Part shown: positions 6,489-12,355 of the stretch, in pieces | Layout: each line of letters begins with the position of its first letter | How positions within the stretch are numbered: the first letter of the stretch is position 1 | Notes under the pieces: model-generated | Told to the model about the DNA's origin: nothing | Seen by the model: only the letters and a program-made list of their open reading frames with translations | Databases searched by the model: none | Translations under genes and position numbers: made by a program | DNA from: an uncultured Acetatifactor sp. | GTDB taxonomy: Bacteria > Bacillota > Clostridia > Lachnospirales > Lachnospiraceae | NCBI GenBank assembly: GCA_910585015.1 | Contig: CAJUCT010000076.1 | Location: 1 to 12,355, forward strand | Direction of reading: 5' to 3' | Length of the DNA: 12,355 bases

Positions 6489-6944
6489 CTATTTATATTT
6501 TACAGTCCTGAATTTGTGTTCTATCCAGAAAGTTGCCTCCAATGTATGGAAATGAATAAATCTTATCTTAGGATCATCAATCCCTTTTGGGAAAAAACTC
6601 TTATCATCCTCATTCCATAACTCCTGCATTTCGTTTCTGTCCGTTATGATCTCAACTTCTCCCACCAGTGTTAAAGAATCGCCCCCATGCTGGAAACAGA
6701 TACTTGACTTTTCGTTGGTTTCAAAGTGTTTTGCCTTCCCCTGTTTTTCACTTCTTTTGGAAGTCACAAAATATATATCCCGAAACCCCTTATCGCTCAA
6801 CTTATTTACGCAGCATACTCTTGGATATCCCTTCTCATTCACAGATGAAACAAACATAATACTGCATTTTTGCACTAATTCATCTGCTTTTTCTTCGATT
6901 TCCTTAATTCTTTGCTTTTGAATGTCACTTGCCTTTAATTCCAT
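6489..6944 (-). CDS. Pyridoxamine 5'-phosphate oxidase-fold (general stress protein 26-like) flavoprotein
   Basis: I chose the ATG at 6942-6944 (151 residues), because GGAGG stands eight bases before it; an ATG five codons upstream would put that GGAGG inside the gene. The protein has the split-barrel order: an N-terminal helix (KEIEEKADELVQKC), the strand SIMFVSSVNEKGYPRVCCVN, IYFVTSKRSEKQ, then SSICFQHGG-DSLTLVGEVEII and the C-terminal FIHFHTLEATFWIEHKF. Such PNPOx-like proteins bind FMN or F420 and are linked to stress resistance or reduction of small molecules, rarely to vitamin B6 synthesis. The substrate is unknown. It sits 29 bases after the regulator gene, so the regulator probably controls it. 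Confidence 0.8.
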   Translation of the reverse strand: MELKASDIQKQRIKEIEEKADELVQKCSIMFVSSVNEKGYPRVCCVNKLSDKGFRDIYFVTSKRSEKQGKAKHFETNEKSSICFQHGGDSLTLVGEVEIITDRNEMQELWNEDDKSFFPKGIDDPKIRFIHFHTLEATFWIEHKFRTVKYK

Positions 6945-6973
6945 ACCATGTTCCTCCATTTTTCCCTCGTAAT

Positions 6974-7708
6974 TTATGAAAAATTTGTAAAGCTGTTGGT
7001 CTTTGAAACACTGTCTACATGAATATACACATCCATACAGGTAACGCTTCCTTTTTCATAAACATACTCAAAACAGGATAAAACATTCTCCTTCGGTTCT
7101 TCACAAAATCCATTTGCGGCTAAAAAATCCATTATTTTTTTATAACCGCCACGGATACGGTCTACCGCCATAAAAGGGTTGTAAATTGTTATCACTGCAT
7201 AGTCGGCTTCTTTCTGGACAGCATATTCCACTCCCGGACATTTTGTTTCAAATCCTTCCGGCAGAATATAAGCTGCCACATATCCGTGAATGCCAAATCT
7301 GGTAGTCACCTCAGGCGGGACAAACGGAAAGTCCCATCCAATCCTCATTGCATCCGGCGAGACTTTTAGCAGACCAGACCGCCGTGCCCAATTTTCCATG
7401 TATGCATTTACATCATCTTCCGGATTCGGTGAGAGCATTACATATCTTGCCATCTGAAATGCTTCTACCTTTTTTACAATAATTTCTGAATAAACTGCAT
7501 CACCGGCGCTCATATCTTCTTTAACCATAGCGTCCAGTTTACAGGCAAACAAATCGCTTAAAGCCACTATCTTATCCAGTTCGGGAATAACTTCATCTGC
7601 CTCCCATTTCGATATTGTCTGGCGGGAAACGGACATCATTTCAGCTAACTGTTCCTGTGTAATCTTCTTCTGCTTCCTCAAATGTTGAATGTTTTTTCCT
7701 AAATTCAT
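6974..7708 (-). CDS. XRE-family regulator with GyrI-like (AraC effector-binding type) ligand domain
   Basis: The ATG at 7706-7708 lies nine bases after GGAGG and gives 244 residues; two upstream ATG choices are less well placed. Residues 3-60 form an XRE helix-turn-helix (TQEQLAEMMSVSRQTISKWE at 17-36). Residues ~83-233 look like a GyrI-like/AraC effector-binding domain: ARYVMLSPN, an aromatic-rich pocket region (IGWDFPFVPP, FGIHGYVAAYILP), AVITIYNPF and a terminal strand TCMDVYIHVD. Such domains bind hydrophobic or cationic small molecules, often drugs. A fusion of an XRE domain with a GyrI-like domain is a one-component sensor. It is the first gene of the operon, behind its promoter, so autoregulation is likely. 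Confidence 0.85.
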   Translation of the reverse strand: MNLGKNIQHLRKQKKITQEQLAEMMSVSRQTISKWEADEVIPELDKIVALSDLFACKLDAMVKEDMSAGDAVYSEIIVKKVEAFQMARYVMLSPNPEDDVNAYMENWARRSGLLKVSPDAMRIGWDFPFVPPEVTTRFGIHGYVAAYILPEGFETKCPGVEYAVQKEADYAVITIYNPFMAVDRIRGGYKKIMDFLAANGFCEEPKENVLSCFEYVYEKGSVTCMDVYIHVDSVSKTNSFTNFS

Positions 7709-7781
7709 AATCATTTTCCTCCATTTATCTGTTGATGACATATTTAATTTACTGTTTGAATATAACAGAATAATAAAGAAA

Positions 7782-7809
7782 ATTCTACCATACCAAAAGC
7801 AACATTCAA
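7782..7809 (-). promoter_or_regulatory. Promoter of the five-gene operon
   Basis: The minus strand reads TTGAAT (7804-7809), a 16-base spacer and TAGAAT (7782-7787), a good sigma-A promoter about 75 bases upstream of the regulator start. An A/T-rich stretch downstream holds a second weaker -10 (TATATT). No obvious palindrome marks the operator. Confidence 0.6.
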
Positions 7810-8159
7810 GGAGGTAATGTCAACTAACGGTTTACATCATCATTTTTCTCCAATAATCGGAATCTGTTTTATTCCATCCATTTGTTTGTGTCATACGAAA
7901 TATGATGAAAAAGAACTTTGATGTTAATCCTATTTTCTTATATTTCAGACTCCTTTTTTTTGATGGTTTTATCTTAATCTGATTCCCTTCATTTTACTAC
8001 CAATTTTATCGTGCTTTTTCGCAACTTGAAGATGCAGCATAACTTTTTTCTTACTATCAGCTATCATAGTATAATAATCGACTGTCTCATCACTCGCATA
8101 TTAGCTCTGATTTCCCCTCTTACCAAGCGGTTTCTGCTGTCAGACCTACCTGCGGAAAC
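7810..8159. other. Long intergenic region, no firm gene
   Basis: A/T-rich, with no supported gene. On the minus strand an open frame (7832-7993) ends in GWNKTDSDYWRKMMM, which looks coding, but it has no start with a ribosome site; a 20-residue version could begin at the ATG at 7894. On the plus strand an ATG at 7817-7819 after AAGGAGG opens 34 codons, but the spacing is only two bases. A 32-codon lysine-rich minus frame (7969-8067) also lacks a ribosome site. These may be remnants. Confidence 0.4.
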
Positions 8160-8210
8160 GGCAGACCTCCGCATATGGCAGTGAGCCATAGTGCGGCGGT
8201 TTGTCTTTTG
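8160..8210. terminator. Strong terminator-like hairpin past the lipoprotein gene
   Basis: GGCAGACC pairs with GGTTTGTC, CCGCA with TGCGG and TATGGC with GCCATA, giving 19 pairs with one mismatch and one bulged G around an AGTGA loop. The T-tract (TTTTG) follows on the plus strand, though the only nearby gene ends on the minus strand 93 bases upstream in its own direction. It may end the lipoprotein operon despite a poor minus-strand T-run, or end an unseen plus-strand RNA. Confidence 0.6.
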
Positions 8211-8252
8211 TAGTATTCCTTATATTTTTTGCTTTATAAATGCAACCTTATC

Positions 8253-8384
8253 TTATATTGCCGGACCGTCATCCCCAATCTGATGCAGGGCATCCGGGGC
8301 GGGGCTTCCCTGTGTGGTGCATCCGCTGATTGCGGGAATCATCATTGTCGTAATAAGTAATGCCGATATTTTTCTGACACGCAT
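8253..8384 (-). CDS. Small predicted lipoprotein, 43 residues
   Basis: An ATG at 8382-8384, eight bases after AAGGA, opens a 43-residue protein. It has a basic start (MRVRK), a hydrophobic core (ISALLITTMMIPA) and a lipobox-like AISGC, with the cysteine at residue 22. The rest (TTQGSPAPDALHQIGDDGPAI) is a short acidic exposed tail. This is the layout of a lipoprotein signal peptide with a 22-residue mature part anchored to the outer face of the membrane. No family is recognised. It lies 15 bases after the preceding ORF and is the last gene of the LytTR/GHKL operon. A lipid-anchored mature peptide this small could be a signal, an inhibitor or a ligand for the kinase; that is inference. Confidence 0.7.
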   Translation of the reverse strand: MRVRKISALLITTMMIPAISGCTTQGSPAPDALHQIGDDGPAI

Positions 8385-8399
8385 TTTTCATGTCCTTCG

Positions 8400-8543
8400 T
8401 CACAAATTGAGGAAACCTGTCATCTGTTGATAATACGAACCGGCCCTCAAAAAAGTTTCATTCCTCTTATCTGCTACGGCGGCCCCTCTGTCATTCGGAA
8501 TCGCCCATGCCCCCTTGCGGTAAGTCCGGGCATGCTCTTCCAT
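8400..8543 (-). CDS. Possible small protein of 47 residues
   Basis: An open frame starting MEEHARTYRKGAWAIPNDRG and ending QQMTGFLNL fills the gap between the 274-residue gene (stop 21 bases upstream) and the lipoprotein gene (start 15 bases downstream). Tight packing and a natural residue mix (no runs, a mixed charge pattern) support coding. Against it, the ribosome site is weak (TTGAAG right before the ATG) and the family is unknown. It could also be the truncated tail of a larger protein now read from an internal ATG. No signal peptide or membrane segment is seen. Confidence 0.45.
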   Translation of the reverse strand: MEEHARTYRKGAWAIPNDRGAAVADKRNETFLRAGSYYQQMTGFLNL

Positions 8544-8564
8544 ACTTCAAAATGCCCATAAATT

Positions 8565-9389
8565 TTATATCTTCTGGCTTCTAACAACACTTTTGCTGAA
8601 TGTACTTATATTTTCCTCATAGGCAGTTGCCGCCAATGCGCTTACGCCCGCTGACTGGAAGACCGCCGCACCATCGTCATTCTGTATACCCTCGGCAAGG
8701 AAAGCCTGCTGCCTCTGCCTGCTTGCCATCTGGCTTTTCAGGTAATTCTCCTGTGCCGCCGCTCTCCGTGCCTGCGCCTTTTTCACCGCTTCTTTTTCCT
8801 GCTCCTCCATCAGTTCTTCCATTCTCTTATGGCGTTTCTCCCACCATGACTCTTCATTATCTGTGGAAAACGGAGAACCATCCTTTACGGGTATCCCTTC
8901 CCCGTGGCACTGTTCAGGCGTTGCCCCGATGACCTGGTAGCCAATCATCTTGGAGCCCATGATTCCGGTACAGGAATACATCTTCCTGACCATTCCTAAC
9001 ACTGCTTTTTCCCATTCCGGATCAGTTTTCATCCTTTCAAAGCATTCTTCCGTAATCGTCAGCGCACCGCCTACGCAGGTGGAGCGGTACCATCCGCTGA
9101 CAGGCATACCCGACATTTCATTCATAAACCATTGCTTGTATTCGTCCATCGTCATTTCCTCTTTGGATTTATTGGAAATGCCGCTGTCATATGTAAAGCC
9201 CAAATAACTCGGTGGCTGCGGAACTACCATATCCCCCGCCCATGCCGATGATCCGGATTTTACCGCCGCATTCTTTCCTTCTGCTTTCCGTACTTCCTCC
9301 GCAAAATTCCCTGTGTCTGCCGTCTTTCTGCTGTTGTTTGTGTAGGCATAGGGATTCACCCCTGCGCCGCTTACATTACTGATACTCAT
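8565..9389 (-). CDS. Uncharacterised protein downstream of the GHKL kinase (MSISNVSG-type N-terminus)
   Basis: The 274-residue protein has no signal peptide or membrane segment. The N-terminus (MSISNVSGAGVNPYAYTNN) is low-complexity and Ser/Asn/Gly rich. I know this style from Clostridia proteins of unknown function such as the DUF6033-like group; the assignment is tentative. A middle region (~60-170) is globular, with cysteines at about 105, 116, 139 and 160. Residues ~180-235 form a charged helical or coiled-coil stretch (WWEKRHKRMEELMEEQEKE) rich in Ala, Gln and Arg. The ATG overlaps the kinase stop in ATGA, after AAAGGAG with six bases spacing, so it is translationally coupled to the kinase and probably works with it. 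It may be an output or an accessory of the two-component system; the role is unknown. Confidence 0.75.
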   Translation of the reverse strand: MSISNVSGAGVNPYAYTNNSRKTADTGNFAEEVRKAEGKNAAVKSGSSAWAGDMVVPQPPSYLGFTYDSGISNKSKEEMTMDEYKQWFMNEMSGMPVSGWYRSTCVGGALTITEECFERMKTDPEWEKAVLGMVRKMYSCTGIMGSKMIGYQVIGATPEQCHGEGIPVKDGSPFSTDNEESWWEKRHKRMEELMEEQEKEAVKKAQARRAAAQENYLKSQMASRQRQQAFLAEGIQNDDGAAVFQSAGVSALAATAYEENISTFSKSVVRSQKI

Positions 9390-10798
9390 ACCTGTCTCCT
9401 TTCCTGTAACATCACCGTTACACTGAACTCATTTTTCTTTACCCTGATATCCACGTCCCCCATATATTTCTCCGCTTCCCTCTTTACATTGGAAAGCCCG
9501 ATCCCGTGCATGGAACCCTGCCTTCCGAAAGGCTCCTTTTCCTTTGTGGAGATTGGGAGGTTCGTATCCGCGTCCATGATGATCTCCCCTTCAAACGGGT
9601 TTCTGACCTCGATCAGGAAGAACTTTCTCTTCTGCCTGCTGGAAATGAAAATGTACCTGTCGCCCTGCCGCATCTTCCCGCAGGCTTCCAGGGCGTTCTG
9701 CAGCAGGTTGTTTACAATGATGCCGATGTCATAGGCATCATACCTTTCCGATTCCGGGTAGGTAAATTCTGACCGGAACCGTATGCCCTGCTTTTCCGCT
9801 GCTTTCTGCCTGTCGTTCACGATCACGTCAGTAACGGCATTCCCTGTCTTTATGGAAAATTCAAAGGCATCCATGCTCTCATCCATTCTGGAAATGTACT
9901 GCCCCATGCTGCCATAGTCCCCGCTTTCAAGCAGCCCCTTGATATTGGTCAGATGGTTTTTCATCTCATGCTTCATCCGGCGGATGCCGTCATAGAACTG
10001 ATCCACCTCCGCCATCCGCTCCTGTATTGCATGGACCTGCTGCTGTTCCACAAAATACCTTTCCTTTTCCTTCTGGAGTCCCACCATTTTCTGATAAGAT
10101 ATTATGGTCACCAGAATACCGGCATAAAACAGTGCGGCGGCCACAGGCACGATCCCTATCAGCACCGGGTACTGCTCATAAAGCTGTATGGACAGCTCCC
10201 CCGTGGTCACGATCAGAATCCGGAATAAAATATTGACAAACAGGATGCCCGTCACGGGCGTCAGCAGCAGATAGCACAATTCCCTTATGTGCAGTTCCAT
10301 CCTGCATTTCCTGATCTGGCGTGCCGCCGTATACAGCAGTGCGGAAAAAAGCACAAGCTGCAGCAGTTCCACCAGACAGAAATTCAGGGCTGCATTCCGA
10401 AGTACCCGCCCTACTCCTTCCTCCCCTTTCACAAGATGCCTGCCCGTGTAGAAATTCACGCTTGCCACCGCCAGCGAACTCAGGTTTCTGATGCAGAAGA
10501 ACACCACCCCCATGAACAGTGCGGTTTTCTTTTCCACCCCTAAATACTTTGCCGCCAGCGTCAGCAGGACTATTACGGAAGCCATGCAGACCAGCGCCCC
10601 CATACTGACTGCCATGTTCAAAAAATAGATGATAGAATAGGATGCAAACACGGTCAGCATCTTTATGATATCTGCCGGATGCCCCCTTTTCCGCCCCGCC
10701 ATATACGGATAGAAAAATGCCGTCAGACAGCAGGCATACAGAATGACTTCAATCCCTACCGCTGTATTTTGGAACAGCGTAAAACTTGCCTCACTCAA
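9386..10798 (-). CDS. GHKL-type sensor histidine kinase (AgrC/VirS-like)
   Basis: The 470-residue protein starts at a TTG six bases after GGAGGG. The first ~235 residues hold about six membrane helices and are the likely signal receptor. A helical linker (KEKERYFVEQQQVHAIQ) leads to the dimerisation helix with the phosphoacceptor H277 in MKHEMKNHLTNIKGLL. The ATPase part carries the N box (NNLLQNALEAC, about 363-373), then HGIGLSNVKREAEKY (431-445). The conserved D of a typical G1 box (DxGxG) is not obvious, as is usual in the HPK10 (AgrC) group. It sits 11 bases after the LytTR regulator and overlaps the next gene by ATGA. No AgrB or AgrD gene is in the window, so its ligand is not encoded in the classical way nearby. 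Confidence 0.9.
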   Translation of the reverse strand: MSEASFTLFQNTAVGIEVILYACCLTAFFYPYMAGRKRGHPADIIKMLTVFASYSIIYFLNMAVSMGALVCMASVIVLLTLAAKYLGVEKKTALFMGVVFFCIRNLSSLAVASVNFYTGRHLVKGEEGVGRVLRNAALNFCLVELLQLVLFSALLYTAARQIRKCRMELHIRELCYLLLTPVTGILFVNILFRILIVTTGELSIQLYEQYPVLIGIVPVAAALFYAGILVTIISYQKMVGLQKEKERYFVEQQQVHAIQERMAEVDQFYDGIRRMKHEMKNHLTNIKGLLESGDYGSMGQYISRMDESMDAFEFSIKTGNAVTDVIVNDRQKAAEKQGIRFRSEFTYPESERYDAYDIGIIVNNLLQNALEACGKMRQGDRYIFISSRQKRKFFLIEVRNPFEGEIIMDADTNLPISTKEKEPFGRQGSMHGIGLSNVKREAEKYMGDVDIRVKKNEFSVTVMLQERRQV

Positions 10799-10809
10799 TG
10801 ACAGCCCTC

Positions 10810-11514
10810 CTATTTCATAAACCGCAGGTACGCTTTTACAAAATCTTCATACTTATATTTTGAGATCAGGAGCTTATCCCCATTTGTCAGCGTTACCTCT
10901 GTTTTGTTGTATTCATCCACATAGGACAGGTTGACCAGGTAGCCTTTGTGGACACGGCAGAACTGCCCCTGCAGTTCTTCTTCCAGATCACTCATTTTTG
11001 CATAATATTCCAAAATCCCGTCCTTCATATGGACGGCTATTTTATGGTTCTGGCTTTCCATGTAATAGATGTCGCTTAACGGTATTGTTTTTCCCGTATT
11101 CCCATACTGGACCATCAGCACCCTTTTCCCCTGCCCGGCCTGCTGCGCCGCCCTCCTAAAAATCTCGGCAAACCGCCCTTCGTCAATGGGTTTCAGCAGG
11201 TACTGGAACGCCCCCACGTCAAAGGCATCATACACATATTTTTCATAGCCCGTGACAAATATGATGATGGGCTGTTTGATATCTTCCATGCCCCTGATCC
11301 GTTTTGCCATTTCCATACCATCCATTGATGAATCCGGGCCTTTCAGCTCAACGTCAAGAAACAGCAGGTCATAATCAGCCCCCGCTAAAAGATAATCCTC
11401 CGCCGTGGCATATTCCGTAACCTCACACTCCACTCCCTGTTTCCGAACCAGCGAACAGATGTAGCTCCTTATATTTTTTTCATCATCACAGACCGCTATT
11501 TTGATTGCCTCCAC
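10810..11514 (-). CDS. LytTR-family response regulator
   Basis: The 234-residue protein has an N-terminal receiver domain with acidic pocket D10-D11, phosphoacceptor D54 (LLFLDVEL), T88 and K108 (LLKPI). A C-terminal LytTR DNA-binding domain follows from ~131 (IPLSDIYYMESQNHKI, FCRVHKGYLVNLSYVDEY). It would bind direct repeats upstream of target genes, and a matching pair stands at 11588-11618. Start selection is unusual: the only in-frame standard start is the GTG at 11512-11514, which overlaps AAGGAGG itself with no spacing. Eight bases after AGGAGG lies ATC-AAA-ATA, which would give the family-typical N-terminus (M)KIAVCDDE. Either initiation is at ATC or the GTG is used with poor spacing. 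The gene has no in-frame ATG upstream because of a stop. First gene of the operon. Confidence 0.9.
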   Translation of the reverse strand: MEAIKIAVCDDEKNIRSYICSLVRKQGVECEVTEYATAEDYLLAGADYDLLFLDVELKGPDSSMDGMEMAKRIRGMEDIKQPIIIFVTGYEKYVYDAFDVGAFQYLLKPIDEGRFAEIFRRAAQQAGQGKRVLMVQYGNTGKTIPLSDIYYMESQNHKIAVHMKDGILEYYAKMSDLEEELQGQFCRVHKGYLVNLSYVDEYNKTEVTLTNGDKLLISKYKYEDFVKAYLRFMK

Positions 11515-11525
11515 CTCCTTCTTTC

Positions 11526-11547
11526 AGCATTTATCCCTAAAAATGCT
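11526..11547. repeat. Small hairpin just upstream of the LytTR gene's ribosome site
   Basis: AGCATTT and AAATGCT (7 bp) pair around an 8-base loop, five bases before the AAGGAGG of the LytTR gene. It could affect translation of the regulator, whose start is unusual. The stem does not itself contain the ribosome site. Confidence 0.4.
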
Positions 11548-12237
11548 TTACTTCGTGTATCGGAAAAATAAGAATATTTTTAACTCCGACAGCGTGAATA
11601 GACGATTTGACAGCGTAACTGGATTGACATTTTTTATCCTTACTATCCCCTCTGCCGCTTCCTCCAGGGTCTCCCCCGCCTCCACAAAGCCGGATATGAG
11701 TACCCACTGCGGGAGGGAGCGGTCTGCATACTTTGTCATCAGCAGCCTGTCCCCGTCCATGACAGCCACCATTACCACCGGGGCGATGCCGGGATATACC
11801 GTGTTCCCGCATTCCGGGCAGGCAGGCGCCCTCTGCCCTGGCTTCCTTTCCATCCTCCCGCCGCACCTGCCGCAGTACCTGTTCCCTTCATACCAGCGGC
11901 TTAAGTGCAGGGCCGTGGCCCCGGCAAAGAAAGCCCATTCCGGCAGGACGCCCTTTAATTCACAGACAGGGAAATACCCAAGCCCCCTGCATCTCGGCAC
12001 CGCCTGCCCCAGCAGGTAAACCGGCTCCCTGCCCGCCCGGAACAGGAATACCGCCCTGCTTTCCATTTTTCCTGCCGGATGTCCCAAATCCCGGAAGGAC
12101 GGGAGGCTCCTGCGCCCGTCCCCCATATCCCGCAAAAGCACATCCTCTCCCCGGAAGGAGAAAAAGCAGTCATCCGGGGCCGGGGCTGTACCGCGATATG
12201 CCATGTCCAGCCTGTAAGGGGATATATCCTGTATCAT
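11548..12237 (-). pseudogene. nudC: NudC-like NADH pyrophosphatase, truncated inside the Nudix box
   Basis: This 229-residue frame is a recognisable NudC protein from residue 1 to 196. It has an N-terminal domain, a zinc ribbon (C122, C125, C140, C143), the linker NTVYPGIAPVVMVAV and the first half of the Nudix box (G183-FVEAG-E189-TLEEAAE196). Where the catalytic R-E-x-x-E-E-x-G should follow, the frame reads GIVRIKNVNPVTLSN and stops. The metal-binding glutamates and the whole C-terminal half (substrate side, including the SQPWPFPxS motif of NADH pyrophosphatases) are missing. Intact relatives are about 260-280 residues, so the tail was replaced by foreign DNA at about 11649. The ATG follows AGGAGG with six to seven bases. 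It is expected to be inactive. The substituted tail contains the putative LytTR operator. Confidence 0.8.
11588..11618 (-). promoter_or_regulatory. Putative LytTR operator: GACAGCGT direct repeat with 21-bp period
   Basis: Plus-strand GACAGCGTGA (11588-11597) and GACAGCGTAA (11609-11618) are near-identical direct repeats, exactly 21 bp apart. LytTR regulators such as AgrA bind paired ~9-bp direct repeats of about this period. The repeats lie about 75-105 bases upstream of the regulator's coding start, with a possible -10 (TATTTT or TATTCT) about 16-20 bases downstream, so autoregulation is likely. Confidence 0.55.
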
Positions 12238-12248
12238 GACTCCCCTCC

Positions 12249-12355
12249 TTACAGATGCCGCAGGTTCTCGCGGTATCTGCGCAGCTCCTTTTCATCCACG
12301 GCGCCGATGACCTCATCCAGCCACTTTACCATCCGTTCCCTGTCCTTCGGCAGAT
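12249..12355 (-). CDS. 3' end of an unidentified gene upstream of nudC
   Basis: The last 34 codons of a minus-strand gene read LPKDRERMVKWLDEVIGAV and end in RRYRENLRHL with TAA. They are charged and helical, with no recognisable motif. The stop lies 11 bases before the nudC ATG, and AGGAGG of nudC starts right after it, so the two were probably one transcription unit. The family cannot be told from this part. Confidence 0.7.
   Translation of the reverse strand, partial: LPKDRERMVKWLDEVIGAVDEKELRRYRENLRHL

Noticed and set aside
6945..6959. Upstream ATG of the PNPOx gene
   Set aside because: Using it would place the strong GGAGG inside the coding region; the second ATG is eight bases after that site.
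7709..7741. Upstream start of the XRE regulator
   Set aside because: The ATG at 7708 has GGAGG nine bases before it, and the helix-turn-helix begins immediately after; the extra 11 residues add nothing.
7817..7921. Plus-strand 34-codon ORF after AAGGAGG
   Set aside because: The ribosome site is only two bases from the ATG, and the AAGG part coincides with the operon's -35 region on the other strand.
8565..10798. Agr-type peptide quorum-sensing locus
   Set aside because: Kinase and regulator are AgrC/AgrA-like, but no AgrB membrane protease or AgrD peptide is found in the window.

Overview
The window looks like an accessory stretch of a Gram-positive gut-type Clostridia chromosome, most likely Lachnospiraceae. 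This is an inference from the strong GGAGG-type ribosome binding sites, the use of TTG and GTG starts, a LytTR/GHKL two-component system, Clostridia-style small proteins and mid-range GC. Almost every gene is on the minus strand. The exceptions are a broken small gene and a remnant near 2.9-3.4 kb.

Left part (1-3433). The 5' end of an OmpR-type response regulator leaves the window at base 1. Next to it is a geranylgeranyl-reductase-like FAD oxidoreductase. Bases 1276-1925 hold no convincing gene. They contain iteron-like repeats (four direct copies and one inverted copy of a CACGCAAAA core) and other short repeats that suggest an old replication or mobile-element control region. A toxin-antitoxin-like pair follows (64-aa small protein and GNAT acetyltransferase, overlapping by 17 bases) with its own promoter and terminator. 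Beside it on the plus strand is a ~93-residue gene broken by an apparent 14-base insertion that forms a quasi-palindrome, then a strong terminator and a coding remnant.

Middle part (3441-7809). One apparent five-gene operon reads right to left: XRE/GyrI-like regulator, PNPOx-fold flavoprotein, DUF5131 three-Cys protein, CPBP membrane protease, membrane HD-GYP phosphodiesterase. It has a good promoter at 7782-7809, gaps of 19-39 bases or a 13-base overlap, and a terminator at 3441-3495. A sensor regulator, a radical-SAM-like protein, an intramembrane protease and a c-di-GMP-type hydrolase together form an unusual set. This is the best candidate for an undescribed system.

Right part (7810-12355). 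A ~440-base stretch without a clear gene carries a strong terminator-like hairpin. Then comes a second minus-strand operon: LytTR response regulator, GHKL sensor kinase, an uncharacterised 274-aa protein starting MSISNVSG, a possible 47-aa ORF and a 43-aa predicted lipoprotein missed by length cut-offs. Its upstream region has two GACAGCGT direct repeats 21 bp apart, the geometry expected of a LytTR operator. These repeats lie inside the aberrant tail of a NudC-type NADH pyrophosphatase gene whose Nudix box is cut in half at about base 11649. That break marks a recombination junction and suggests the two-component module was inserted there. The window ends in the 3' end of an unidentified gene upstream of nudC.
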